Assembly (NCBI GenBank): GCA_010912705.1
Contig: POWB01000001.1
Location: 186,001-250,000 of the forward strand
DNA: 64,000 nucleotides
Reading direction: 5' to 3'
From: Halochromatium sp.
GTDB taxonomy: Bacteria > Pseudomonadota > Gammaproteobacteria > Chromatiales > Chromatiaceae
The position numbers and the translations under genes are program-made. The notes under the pieces were generated by a model. That model searched no databases and had not been told where the DNA came from. It worked only from the letters and a program-made list of their open reading frames with translations. Positions 37,964 to 46,848 of the stretch are shown piece by piece. Each line of letters starts with the position of its first letter. Position 1 is the stretch's first letter.

Positions 37964-38460
37964 GATGTCCTACAGAATGAGTTAGCGAAAGAATAAGTGA
38001 GATGCCTAGCGCGACGTCATTGGCCTGCCGCCTACGGCTGGCCCCTCCAAGCGACATGTCGTGCATACGCAACAGAGCCTAGCAGTTTATATCGTGGACA
38101 ACATATTTTCCAGCTCGAATCTCGAACAAGCTTCGTTACATCCAGTGCCTAGCAGCGACTAACAAGAATCAACAAACCCTTTATTTTAAAGACTTTTAAT
38201 CTATAACAAGCTCTATCATGAGATGCTCTAGGGATACTGGAAGTCGCTTCGCCAACATCCGAGCTCGCCCGAAAAGATCGCTAATCAATCGCCTGCGAAG
38301 GTTTTTGCTCAGCCCCTTTTGCAGTAGTATTGGGCATTGTTTAGATGCTCACCGCGGTGCTAACCACGCAGTCTGAGCGCCTTCAGACGAACAAGAACAC
38401 TCCCGCCTCTAAAGTTCGGCAGGCCGACGTATCGGCCAAATCAAGCTCAAGGGCAAGCCT
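37964..38460. promoter_or_regulatory. Divergent regulatory region, porin and BCCT operon
   Basis: This 497-base gap lies between two outward-reading osmolyte operons and must hold both promoters. The centre (about 38090-38220) is AT-rich. The BCCT start is preceded by AAGGGC (about 38451-38456). I found no clear regulator site or ORF worth calling. Short ORFs here look like noise. Confidence 0.4.
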
Positions 38461-40299
38461 ATGCAAGACGCAAACGATCGCTCATCAGACCAGCCGGGCT
38501 GGCTTCGGCTCGACGTTCACCCTTGGGTGTTCTTCACCTCCGCCGGCATCATCCTGCTCTTCGTCGCGCTGACGATCTTCTTCGAGAATCGCGTCGATAA
38601 CCTGTTCAACCTGGTTCAAGGCGCGGTCTCCAAGTACGCCGGCTGGTTCTTCGTCGGCACCATGAACATCATCCTGATCTACGTGATCGCGCTGCTGCTC
38701 GGGCGCTACGGCGATATCCGGCTCGGCGGCGAAGGTGCGAAGCCCGAGTTTTCGACACTGGGCTGGTTCTCGATGCTGTTCAGCGCGGGCATGGGCATCG
38801 GTCTGCTCTTCTACGGCGTCGCCGAGCCGATGTTCCACTATGTCGCCTCTCCACTCGCCGAGCCCGGCACCCCAGAGGCCGCGCGCGTGGCGATGGATTT
38901 CACCTTCCTGCATTGGGGACTGCATCCCTGGGCGATCTACGCGCTGGTGGGCCTGTCGCTGGGCTTCTTTGCCTTCAATAAGGGCCTGCCGCTGTCGATC
39001 CGCTCGGTCTTCTATCCACTCCTGGGCGAGCGCATCTACGGGCCAATTGGAAACGTCATCGACATCATGGCGACCGTTGCCACCATGTTTGGCGTCGCCA
39101 CCTCGCTCGGACTCGGGGTGCAGCAGGTCAACGCCGGCCTCAGCCATCTGGTCGACTTCATCCCGCAGAACACGATGGTTCAGCTGCTGTTGATCACCGG
39201 TATCACGGCCATCGCAACCTGGTCGGTGGTGCGCGGCCTGGACTCCGGCATCAAGGTGCTGAGTCAGATCAACGTCGTCGTCGCCGCGGTGCTGATGTTC
39301 TTCGTCATCATCGTGGGTCCGACCCTGTTCATCCTGAATGCCTTCATCGAGAACATCGGCATCTACGTTCAGCACTTCCCGTCACTCAGCACCTGGAACG
39401 AGACCTACGACGATACCGACTGGCAGAACGGCTGGACTGTCTTCTACTGGGGCTGGTGGATCGCCTGGTCGCCCTTCGTCGGCATGTTCATCGCCCGCGT
39501 CTCATACGGCCGCACCATCCGTGAGTTCATCAAAGGGGTCTTGCTGATTCCAACCCTGGTGACCTTCCTCTGGGTGACGACCTTCGGTAACACCGCGTTG
39601 CACATCGAGATGTTCGGCGTCGGCGGGCTGGCCAAGGCGGTGCAGGAGAACATTCCCGTCTCGCTCTTCGTGATGCTCGAGAGCCTGCCGCTGAGCGCCA
39701 TCGCCTCGGTGGTTGCGATCACCGTCATCATCACCTTCTTCGTCACCTCTTCAGACTCCGGCTCCTTGGTCATCGACATCATTACCGCCGGCGGCAACAC
39801 CGAGCCCCCAGTGATCCAGCGCGTGTTCTGGGCAGTGATGGAAGGCGCAGTGGCCGCAGCCTTGCTCCTCGGCGGCGGGCTCGTGGCGCTGCAGACGGCG
39901 GCGATATCGACCGGCCTACCCTTCGCGATCATCCTGCTTGGCATGTGCTGGTCGTTGCACATGGGATTGGTGCACTACAAGACCGGACAGGGCTTTGAAC
40001 TCAGCCTGAGCGATTACCAGGGCCCTGAATTCCGCACCCAGGCGACACGCAAGATGCCGACCTTTGGCCGCCGACAGTTTTGGGTACCAGCTCGCCTACA
40101 ACGTAGCACCGGCGCTGCCGTGCGCCCGCGTCCCAGTGTTGGGCTGGGCGTCGAGCCAGGCGCTGGGGCTGCTGTTGCAGGCAGTGCGGCAATCCCGGGC
40201 GGCTCGTCGAGCTTCAAGGTCAGCCCGCAAGCCGCGTCCGCCGACGCCGCTGGCGACACGGCAGCCAGCAAGCAAAAGCCGACCGACGGAGAGGTCTGA
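38461..40299 (+). CDS. BCCT-family betaine/choline/carnitine transporter
   Basis: The 612-residue protein has twelve predicted membrane helices and the family signature in WTVFYWGWWIAWSPFVGMF followed by ARVSYGRTIREF. FSAGMGIGLLFYGVAEPM is the glycine-rich TM3 stretch of betaine carriers. It takes up quaternary ammonium compounds using sodium or proton gradients. The C-terminal tail (from about residue 525) is long, soluble and rich in Ala, Gly, Ser and Pro; such tails sense osmotic state in some relatives. Its TGA shares one base with the next ATG (TGATG), coupling it to a binding protein. Confidence 0.94.
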   Translation: MQDANDRSSDQPGWLRLDVHPWVFFTSAGIILLFVALTIFFENRVDNLFNLVQGAVSKYAGWFFVGTMNIILIYVIALLLGRYGDIRLGGEGAKPEFSTLGWFSMLFSAGMGIGLLFYGVAEPMFHYVASPLAEPGTPEAARVAMDFTFLHWGLHPWAIYALVGLSLGFFAFNKGLPLSIRSVFYPLLGERIYGPIGNVIDIMATVATMFGVATSLGLGVQQVNAGLSHLVDFIPQNTMVQLLLITGITAIATWSVVRGLDSGIKVLSQINVVVAAVLMFFVIIVGPTLFILNAFIENIGIYVQHFPSLSTWNETYDDTDWQNGWTVFYWGWWIAWSPFVGMFIARVSYGRTIREFIKGVLLIPTLVTFLWVTTFGNTALHIEMFGVGGLAKAVQENIPVSLFVMLESLPLSAIASVVAITVIITFFVTSSDSGSLVIDIITAGGNTEPPVIQRVFWAVMEGAVAAALLLGGGLVALQTAAISTGLPFAIILLGMCWSLHMGLVHYKTGQGFELSLSDYQGPEFRTQATRKMPTFGRRQFWVPARLQRSTGAAVRPRPSVGLGVEPGAGAAVAGSAAIPGGSSSFKVSPQAASADAAGDTAASKQKPTDGEV

Positions 40300-41249
40300 T
40301 GAGCAGCAAGCAGCAATACCGACTGGGGCTCCTAACCGCATTCTGCCTCCTACTCGCTACGGGCGCCGGAGTCAGCGCCAGCGAAAACACCAACAGCAGC
40401 AAACCGCTGCGCATCGCCTATGTCGATTGGTCCTCATCGGTCGCCAGCGCGAATGTCGTCTGCGCGGTCCTGACGGAGCATCTCGAGCAGCCTTGCGAGT
40501 TGATTGAGACCAGCGCCGACGAGATGTGGCGCATAGTAGCCGAGGGCGAGGCCGATGTGCTGCTCTCAGCCTGGCTGCCCGACACCCATGCCGACTATTT
40601 CGCCCAGTATCGCGACCAGCTCGAGGATCTTGGTCCCAACCTGGATGGAACCAAAACCGGCTTGGTGATCCCGGCCACCGGGGTTGGACGCCAGACCAAC
40701 CAGCGCGGCGTCCAAACGCAGCCGAGCCTCGATATCCATAGCATCGCCCAGCTGGCCGAACACCGCCAAGCGCTCGGCGGTCGCATCATCGGTATCGATC
40801 CGGAAGCGGGCATCATGAGCGCGACCGAAACCGCGATCTCGACCTACAACCTGAGCGGATTTCGACTGGTCGCCGGCAGCGAATCACAGATGACAGACGC
40901 CCTCGCGAATGCGATCGCCCGTAACCAACCGGTGGTGGTGACCGGCTGGATTCCGCACTGGATGTTCGGACGTTGGTCGCTGCGCTTCCTCGATGACCCC
41001 GAAGGCGTCTATGGCGGCACCGGCAGCATCCATACCATGGTCCGAACCGGCCTGAGCGACGACCGCCCGCAAGCCGCCGCCGTGCTCGATCGCTTTGCCT
41101 GGGATGCGCAGGCGATGGAGCAATTGCTGGTCTGGATTCACCAGGACCAAGGCCGAGACCCCTATGCCCAAGCCCTGCGCTGGCTGCGCGCCAACCCGCA
41201 ACGGGTGCAGGCGTGGCTGGGTGATGCACAACCATCGGAGAACCCCTGA
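40299..41249 (+). CDS. OpuAC-like glycine betaine binding protein coupled to BCCT carrier
   Basis: The 316-residue protein has a signal peptide (LGLLTAFCLLLATGAGVSA) and the OpuAC fold: LRIAYVDWSSSVASANVV, GEADVLLSAWLPDTHADYF and VVVTGWIPHWMFGRW, with Trp residues that could cage a quaternary ammonium group. Such proteins normally serve ABC importers, yet here the gene is fused by TGATG overlap to a BCCT carrier and followed by another TGATG overlap. It might deliver ligand to the BCCT protein, serve the nearby ProVW, or act in sensing. That is inference. Confidence 0.88.
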   Translation: MSSKQQYRLGLLTAFCLLLATGAGVSASENTNSSKPLRIAYVDWSSSVASANVVCAVLTEHLEQPCELIETSADEMWRIVAEGEADVLLSAWLPDTHADYFAQYRDQLEDLGPNLDGTKTGLVIPATGVGRQTNQRGVQTQPSLDIHSIAQLAEHRQALGGRIIGIDPEAGIMSATETAISTYNLSGFRLVAGSESQMTDALANAIARNQPVVVTGWIPHWMFGRWSLRFLDDPEGVYGGTGSIHTMVRTGLSDDRPQAAAVLDRFAWDAQAMEQLLVWIHQDQGRDPYAQALRWLRANPQRVQAWLGDAQPSENP

Positions 41250-41932
41250 TGCTCCAAGGAATCAGCCAAAAATTTCGCGGCGGCTGCCTGATGCTGGCCA
41301 GAGACAACGCCGGCGCGCTCGATTTTCTCGGCACCGCGTTCGTCGTGCATCCCCAAGGCTATCTACTCACCGCCGCCCATCTCGTCGCCGAGACCGAAGG
41401 GTTGCGGGTGGTGCCGACCTCCAGCGGCGGCGAATTCCAGCCCATGAGCTTCGACCGCGTCGCGGCCATGGCCGTGTCGGTGGCGCGCCGCGATACCGCC
41501 CACGATGTCGCCTTGCTGAAGATCGACCAAGCGCTCGAGATCAGCGTTCCAGATGATTTCCTCGGCAGCGGCGAGAACGTCTTGCCCGGCGCCTCGCTGA
41601 TGAGTCTCGGCTACGCCTTCGGCCACGAGCAGATCCACACCACGCTGACCGTCGGCGGCTTTGCGGCAGCCAAGATCCGCTCGGCCAATGACACCCAGCT
41701 GATCCTGTTCGACAGCATGGTCCACAACGGCGATATCGGTGGCCCCTTGATCCATGTCACGGATGGCCATGTGGTCGGTATCATCAGCGGGCGCTTCGAG
41801 CCGGCCGAGGTTGTGAGTGGAAGCTCGAATTGGGAGCGGCGCTCAACCCCCGGCACCAACATCTCATTTGCCGTCGATATCGACTATGGCATCGCATTGA
41901 TGCGCTCCGAGGGGCTGTTCGAGCACGAATGA
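41249..41932 (+). CDS. Trypsin-fold protein lacking the catalytic serine
   Basis: The 227-residue protein has a trypsin/DegP-like double barrel: H44 in TAAHLV and D86 in AHDVALLKID fit the catalytic triad. The serine position is Ile163 in GDIGGP (161-166), codon ATC at 41735-41737; a single base change from AGC would do this. It is therefore predicted to be proteolytically dead, unless a sequencing error is involved. No signal peptide and no PDZ domain are seen, so it is probably cytoplasmic. It is the third gene of the BCCT-OpuAC operon (TGATG overlap), which suggests a binding or regulatory role. Confidence 0.8.
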   Translation: MLQGISQKFRGGCLMLARDNAGALDFLGTAFVVHPQGYLLTAAHLVAETEGLRVVPTSSGGEFQPMSFDRVAAMAVSVARRDTAHDVALLKIDQALEISVPDDFLGSGENVLPGASLMSLGYAFGHEQIHTTLTVGGFAAAKIRSANDTQLILFDSMVHNGDIGGPLIHVTDGHVVGIISGRFEPAEVVSGSSNWERRSTPGTNISFAVDIDYGIALMRSEGLFEHE

Positions 41933-42064
41933 CCTCGGCTCGACGCTTACCGCAGCGGCTCGACGCTTGCAGCGAAACGCGCTAGACCTCATCGTAAGTG
42001 GTATTTGGCGAGGTCTGAGTCGTTTGCACTGCCTCGCCCCCGTTTCACCCGAGGAGCAGTCTCT

Positions 42065-42997
42065 GTGGACTCCGCGCTGACCCCTAACCCATCCCTTGAA
42101 ACCCTTGATCGACGTCAAGATCACCTCCCTGATCACCTCCCTGATCACCTCCCTGATCACCGCCAGGATCAACCAAGCTCAGTGCGCGCGACAGGCGTGA
42201 TCGGGTCATCATCGGCGGAGATCGCCGACGTCCAGTCCAGTCCGGACAGTCGGCAGATCGCGATCAACAAGGTTGGCATCAAGGACATCCGCCATCCGGT
42301 GCGGATCAAAGACCGCAGCGGTGCCGAGCAGCACACCGTCGCGACCTTCAACATGTACGTGTTCTTGCCCCATCACTTCAAGGGCACGCACATGTCACGC
42401 TTCGTCGCCATCCTCAATGGCCACGAGCGCGAGATCGGGGTAGACACCTTCAAGGAGATGCTCACCGAGATGGCCGAGCGGCTCGAATCCGAGGCCGGTC
42501 ATATCGAGATGCGCTTTCCCTTCTTCGTCAACAAGCGCGCACCGGTGACCGGAGTCGAGAGTCTGCTCGATTATGAGGTGACGTTGATCGGCGAGGTCCG
42601 TCACGGCAAGCCGGAGCTCTCGATCAAGGTCGTGGTGCCGGTCACCAGCCTCTGCCCCTGCTCGAAAGAGATCTCCCGCTACGGGGCGCACAACCAGCGC
42701 TCGCATGTCACCGTCGAGGCGAAGACGCGGGGTTTCCTGTGGATCGAGGAATTGATCGAACTCGTCGAGGCGGAGGCCAGCGCGCAGCTCTATGGCCTGC
42801 TCAAGCGGCCCGATGAGAAATACGTCACCGAGCATGCCTACGACAATCCCAAGTTCGTCGAGGATACCGTGCGTGATGTCGCGCGTCGGCTAAATGCCGA
42901 GGAGCGCATCGCGGCCTACGTGGTCGAGGCAGAGAACTTCGAGTCGATCCATAACCATTCGGCTTATGCGATGGTGGAGTGCGACAAGGAAGCTTAG
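42065..42997 (+). CDS. folE2: GTP cyclohydrolase FolE2
   Basis: FolE2 (type IB) converts GTP to dihydroneopterin triphosphate, feeding folate and queuosine pathways. The core begins [19 protein letters not shown]. Metal and substrate residues sit in [19 protein letters not shown] and [12 protein letters not shown]. No ATG precedes the core; GTG 42065 has GAGGAG (42051-42056) at a good distance and gives 310 residues, about 45 more than usual. The extra N-terminus contains a DHLP repeat and is not conserved. FolE2 often replaces zinc-dependent FolE under zinc limitation, but I saw no Zur site. Confidence 0.92.
   Translation: MDSALTPNPSLETLDRRQDHLPDHLPDHLPDHRQDQPSSVRATGVIGSSSAEIADVQSSPDSRQIAINKVGIKDIRHPVRIKDRSGAEQHTVATFNMYVFLPHHFKGTHMSRFVAILNGHEREIGVDTFKEMLTEMAERLESEAGHIEMRFPFFVNKRAPVTGVESLLDYEVTLIGEVRHGKPELSIKVVVPVTSLCPCSKEISRYGAHNQRSHVTVEAKTRGFLWIEELIELVEAEASAQLYGLLKRPDEKYVTEHAYDNPKFVEDTVRDVARRLNAEERIAAYVVEAENFESIHNHSAYAMVECDKEA
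42119..42160 (+). repeat. GATCACCTCCCT 12-bp repeat (x3.5) in folE2 5' end
   Basis: Three perfect units and a half unit encode Asp-His-Leu-Pro repeats in the non-conserved FolE2 N-terminus. The 12-base unit keeps frame. Confidence 0.9.
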
Positions 42998-43052
42998 GCC
43001 GCGGGCATGGCCGCGAACTCTTTTCATTGGTTACCGCGCACCGCCCTCAGAG

Positions 43053-44965
43053 TAGGCAGTTCAATTTGAGCCAAAATCTCCCTTATCTGTCCATGCAGAA
43101 TCGCTGATCATCAGACAGGGCAAACGCCGGGCTTGAACAAGCGCGCATCACGTTTGACAATCCCCAGATCGACGCAGATGCCCCATGGCGGCTGCCTGGG
43201 GCGCGGATGTGAGGTTCAACGCCGATGGATGATCTGAAGACCCCCGTTGCGCGCCTCGCGCGCCTGTTTCGCGATGCCCGCGACAAGTGGAAAGCCAAAG
43301 CCCTGGAGCGGCAGCAGCGGCTACGCGCAGCGCAGGTGCGCATTCGCGACTTAGAGCACAGCCGTGCCTACTGGAAAGCACGGGCGTTAGCGGCCGAGGA
43401 GCAGGATCTAGCGCCCGCCCCCACGGCGCAGAAGCCGTTGGAAGACGAGGACGACAAACCGCCCCAGCGGATGACACCGATCGCCAACCATCATCATTCG
43501 CTCGAGGTCATGCAGCTCAGTTTACAGCTGTTTTTGCATGCCAGCCTCGGCTGTCGTGGAGTCAGTTGGGTTTTGCAGCAGTTCGCAGCGTTTCTGCCCC
43601 TGAGCGTTCCCGCCTACACGACCGTCTTGAACTGGAGCTACCGCCTCGGTCTAGCGGTCTTGAAACGTCCAGTACCGCATCGCGACGACTGGATCTTCAT
43701 CCTCGATCAGACGATCGCCTTAGGCGAATACAAATGTCTCATCGTGTTAGGCATTCCTGTCAGTCGCTTGAGCGAAGTCGGCTATGCTCCCCGTCACGGC
43801 GACATGACCCTCCTCGCGGTTGAGATCACCGCTCACAGTACCGGCCTGTGGGTCGAGGCGGTGTTGCATCGGGTCGCCGCGCGCACGGGCAAACCGGTGC
43901 AGATCGTCTCCGATCACGGCAGCGACCTGCGCAAAGGGATTGCCCTCTATGGCCAGCAGACACCCGGCGTGGTGGCCACCTATGACATCTCCCACGCCAC
44001 GGCCAACCAGCTGAAGGCCCACTGGCGTCATGATCCCGACTGGGCGGCGTTCTCCAAACAGGCGGGAAACACCTTGAGCACCTACCAGCAAACCGACCTG
44101 GCGTTTCTGCTGCCGCCTCGCCAGCGCACCAAGGCGCGCTATATGGCCGTTGACGCTCAGATCGACTGGGCGCATCGCCTACTCGCCTACCAGGATCGGG
44201 GGGATTTCAGCGCCATTGGTCGCCCCTGCGTGTTCAGCGCCGACGCTTGGGCGCACCTGCGCCGGACGTGGGGAGGTCGCGCTGTCGATCCCCTGCGCCC
44301 CCTGATCGGACAAGGCTACGACACCCGCCAAGCCTTGTCCGCGGCGCTGTGCGCGCAGGGGGCAACCGACGGCGATCACCTCGATGACGCCTTCTGGCGC
44401 CTGGCCGACCGCGGTTACGCCCGCTTTCTCGAGGCCTTCGAGTGGGTCTTCGCCTATCGCGAGGCCATCTCCCTGTGGGCGCAGACCATCAACGTCTCGA
44501 AAACCGTTCAGAAGACCCTGAAAACGGAAGGCCTCTCGTCGGCGACCGCGGCCAAACTCCAGGCTCAGCTCGCCGTTCAAGCACCCCTACCGCCCTCGGT
44601 CGCCGCGTTCCAGACCCAGCTACTCGCTCACGTGGAACAGGAAGCCGCCAAGCTGCCTACCGGGGCCACCTGGCTCGCTTCCTCCGATATCATCGAATCG
44701 GTCTTCGGCCACTATAAAACCTTCACCACCCGAGGGCCGCTCAAGGAAGTCGGCCGACTGGTCTTGATGATCCCGGCCTTTCTGACCGAGTTAACTGCCC
44801 CGGTCATTCGCGAGGCGATGGTATCGGTGCGCACCATCGATGTGGAAGAATGGGTTGAGTCGCACCTCGGCGAATCGATGCTCAAGCGCCGCAGGCAGGC
44901 CCTGAAGCCGACATAAAAACTGCATGAAAATATTGAGGCTGTTGGAGGGCAAATTGAACTACCTA
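43053..44965 (+). mobile_element. Insertion sequence with ~20-bp terminal inverted repeats
   Basis: The left end (43053-43072, TAGGCAGTTCAATTTGAGCC) and the complement of the right end (44947-44965, TAGGTAGTTCAATTTGCCC) match at about 16 of 20 positions, with AGTTCAATTTG identical. If the outer TA is a target duplication the element is about 1.9 kb (43055-44963). It carries one transposase gene. Its right end abuts a truncated lectin-like sequence, so insertion or a linked deletion removed part of that gene. The family was not assigned. Confidence 0.75.
43225..44916 (+). CDS. DDE transposase of the inverted-repeat element
   Basis: The 563-residue protein starts with a basic coiled-coil region (ARLFRDARDKWKAKALERQQ). 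The likely RNase-H-like catalytic acids are in FILDQTIALGEY, QIVSDHGSDLRKG and SDIIESVFGHYK. I do not recognise the IS family with confidence. The gene is intact, so the element could be active. Start ATG 43225 is used because the coiled coil begins directly after it. Confidence 0.78.
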   Translation: MDDLKTPVARLARLFRDARDKWKAKALERQQRLRAAQVRIRDLEHSRAYWKARALAAEEQDLAPAPTAQKPLEDEDDKPPQRMTPIANHHHSLEVMQLSLQLFLHASLGCRGVSWVLQQFAAFLPLSVPAYTTVLNWSYRLGLAVLKRPVPHRDDWIFILDQTIALGEYKCLIVLGIPVSRLSEVGYAPRHGDMTLLAVEITAHSTGLWVEAVLHRVAARTGKPVQIVSDHGSDLRKGIALYGQQTPGVVATYDISHATANQLKAHWRHDPDWAAFSKQAGNTLSTYQQTDLAFLLPPRQRTKARYMAVDAQIDWAHRLLAYQDRGDFSAIGRPCVFSADAWAHLRRTWGGRAVDPLRPLIGQGYDTRQALSAALCAQGATDGDHLDDAFWRLADRGYARFLEAFEWVFAYREAISLWAQTINVSKTVQKTLKTEGLSSATAAKLQAQLAVQAPLPPSVAAFQTQLLAHVEQEAAKLPTGATWLASSDIIESVFGHYKTFTTRGPLKEVGRLVLMIPAFLTELTAPVIREAMVSVRTIDVEEWVESHLGESMLKRRRQALKPT

Positions 44966-45145
44966 GCAAGATACCCACCTTGATTTATTGCTGCATTATT
45001 TGCCTCTAACCAAGTAAAACTACCGTTGAAAAACTCATACCAATGGCTATTTCCTCCAGAACTGGCGACCCATTCCACAGGAGCAGCGGAGGAAAGACTA
45101 AGGCTCTCTGGTATTTTCGTAGGTGCTAATTTTTTTAAAATTCAT
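44966..45145 (-). pseudogene. Fragment of a C-type-lectin-like secreted protein
   Basis: Reading leftward, the frame gives APVEWVASSGGNSHWYEFF followed by NGSFTWLEANNAAINQGGYL, the typical N-terminal part of a C-type lectin-like domain (W-x2-A-x3-A-x4-GGYLA). The frame stops abruptly at the IS right end (44965). Upstream it either runs into the ISL3 region or, with one base removed from a seven-base T run (45130-45136), joins an ATG at 45145. It may be the remaining body of the gene whose signal-peptide start lies at 46614, beyond the ISL3 element. Confidence 0.5.
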
Positions 45146-45153
45146 GGTCTTAA

Positions 45154-46458
45154 GTGGCCAGGAGGTTCCCCATCGAATCACATAACGCCCTACTCAAGCA
45201 GGCTTTGCAATCTCTAATTGATTTGCCGAATATTCAGATACAAGAGGCATTTGAAGATCGTAATGGAAACTATATTTTAACCATTATAAGCACTGAAAAA
45301 GGCGCGCATTGCCATAAATGTAACAAACGCGTTGTGACACCAAACGGTTATAGCGAGTGGATTGTTGTTCGCCACCTCGATATTCTTGGGAAGCAAGTCT
45401 ATTTACGATTTCGTCTTCCACGTTATCAATGCGAAGATTGTACTGGCCGTCCGACCACGACGCAACAACTGAGTTGGTTGACCCGCCGCAGTCGTTTCAC
45501 AAAAGCCTTTGAGGCGCAACTCTTATTAGCCTGCGTCAATAGTACGGTGGCCGATGTTTCCATCAAACACGATGTTCCATACGAAGCGGTGAATGGGGTC
45601 ATCGATCGCAACATCCAACGCTCGGTTGCCTGGGACAATTTTTTGCATTTAGATGGTATTGGAATCGACGAGATATCACTGAAGAAAGGACATCAAGATT
45701 ATGTGGTGATTGTCACCGGTCGTTGCGATGAAAAAACGCACATCCTAGCCGTCTTGAAAGATCGCACAAAACAGACCGTCAAGCAATTTTTCTTGAGCAT
45801 TCCCAAGCGGTTACGGAAAACGATCGGCTATGTTTGTTCGGATATGTACGACGGTTTTATCAATGCAGCGAAAGAAGTTTTTGGAAAACGCGTCCGCCTG
45901 GTTGCCGATCGTTTCCATGTCGCAAAGCTGTATCGCGATGGGGTTGAAACGCTCCGCAAAAAGGAATTAAAACGACTGAAAAAATCCTTATCAAAGACGG
46001 AATATGATAAATTAAAAGGTGCGATGTGGGCATTGCGCAAAAAAGAAGCTGATTTAACAGACGAGGATCGCGCCGTGCTCAATGCATTATTTTTATATTC
46101 CCCAAAACTAAAAGCAGCGTATCAATTTCGTGATCAGCTGACGGCGATATTTGATCAGAATATCTCCCGTACAAAAGCAAAACGTTTATTGAATGGCTGG
46201 ATTGCGCGCGTCCAGCGGAGTGACGTTCGGTGTTTCGATGCATTTATCAAAACCCTCGAATCACGTCAAGAAGAGATTGCCAATTATTTTGTAGGGAGGC
46301 GCAACAGTGGTTTTGTCGAAGGACTCAACAACAAGATCAAAGTGATTAAACGGCGTTGCTACGGTATTCTCAATGCTGAACATCTCTTTCAGCGCATTCA
46401 TTTAGATCTATTCGGTTACAAAATGTACGCTAAGAAAAACAGTGGCTTGTACGCGTGA
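45154..46458 (+). CDS. ISL3-family transposase
   Basis: The roughly 434-residue protein has the ISL3 layout: N-terminal zinc finger (CHKCNKR then YQCEDC), helix-turn-helix, and a DDE domain with FLHLDGIGIDEISLKKGH, VCSDMYDGFINA and a late Glu in NSGFVEGLNNKIK. Its codon use is more AT-rich than the flanking chromosome, suggesting transfer. The start is unclear: GTG 45154 has no ribosome-binding site, and the family core begins near LLKQALQSLIDLP. Element ends were not resolved; GATACCCAC (44970-44978) and GTGGGTATC (46472-46480) form an inverted pair but may be chance. Confidence 0.9.
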   Translation: MARRFPIESHNALLKQALQSLIDLPNIQIQEAFEDRNGNYILTIISTEKGAHCHKCNKRVVTPNGYSEWIVVRHLDILGKQVYLRFRLPRYQCEDCTGRPTTTQQLSWLTRRSRFTKAFEAQLLLACVNSTVADVSIKHDVPYEAVNGVIDRNIQRSVAWDNFLHLDGIGIDEISLKKGHQDYVVIVTGRCDEKTHILAVLKDRTKQTVKQFFLSIPKRLRKTIGYVCSDMYDGFINAAKEVFGKRVRLVADRFHVAKLYRDGVETLRKKELKRLKKSLSKTEYDKLKGAMWALRKKEADLTDEDRAVLNALFLYSPKLKAAYQFRDQLTAIFDQNISRTKAKRLLNGWIARVQRSDVRCFDAFIKTLESRQEEIANYFVGRRNSGFVEGLNNKIKVIKRRCYGILNAEHLFQRIHLDLFGYKMYAKKNSGLYA

Positions 46459-46503
46459 CTGCTATTTTGATGTGGGTATCGAAATTTTTGATTTGACGCC
46501 TAA

Positions 46504-46614
46504 TTAACTGATAAAAAAGAGAAATTGTGCCACGGGAAATCCCAAAGAGCCAAGACTAATCGAACCAATGCTCAGCCAAATTGCTGAAAAGGCTGATAAC
46601 AGAAGGTTTTTCAT
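46504..46614 (-). pseudogene. Signal-peptide start of a cassette gene, cut by ISL3 region
   Basis: AAGGA precedes ATG 46614, and the product starts MKNLLLSAFSAIWLSIGSIS, a convincing signal peptide, then ends after 36 residues at the edge of the ISL3 region. It begins 28 bases after attC1 in the polarity expected for the next cassette gene. I infer it is the 5' end of a secreted-protein gene, possibly the lectin fragment on the far side of the ISL3 element. Confidence 0.45.
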
Positions 46615-46641
46615 GAACATATTCCTTGGAAAATTATTTTT

Positions 46642-46713
46642 GCCTAACGCCATGCTCAGCCGAGCCGGTTGAGCGAGAGCGAAACCGGCTTCGGCTGGAG
46701 CAACTCGTTAGGC
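46642..46713 (-). repeat. Integron attC site 1
   Basis: GCCTAAC and GTTAGGC bound a 72-base imperfect palindrome with inner arms GCTCAGCC and GGCTGGAGC. The extra unpaired base lies in the right arm on the plus strand, which by comparison with aadA-type sites puts the cassette direction on the minus strand. Confidence 0.88.
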
Positions 46714-46848
46714 GATTTCATCAGTTAAATTCATTTCCTGAGAATTAAACCGACCCTTGCCCCATTAATTCCATTAATCATGCGTGATTGCAAGACCTGA
46801 TCTTTCCTCGCTTTCCCTAGGAAACAAACGAAGAGACCGGCTCTAGTC

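Noticed and set aside
38485..39375. Long open frame antisense to the BCCT gene.
   Set aside because: It is a high-GC shadow frame rich in Asp, Glu, Arg and Gln with no recognisable domain.
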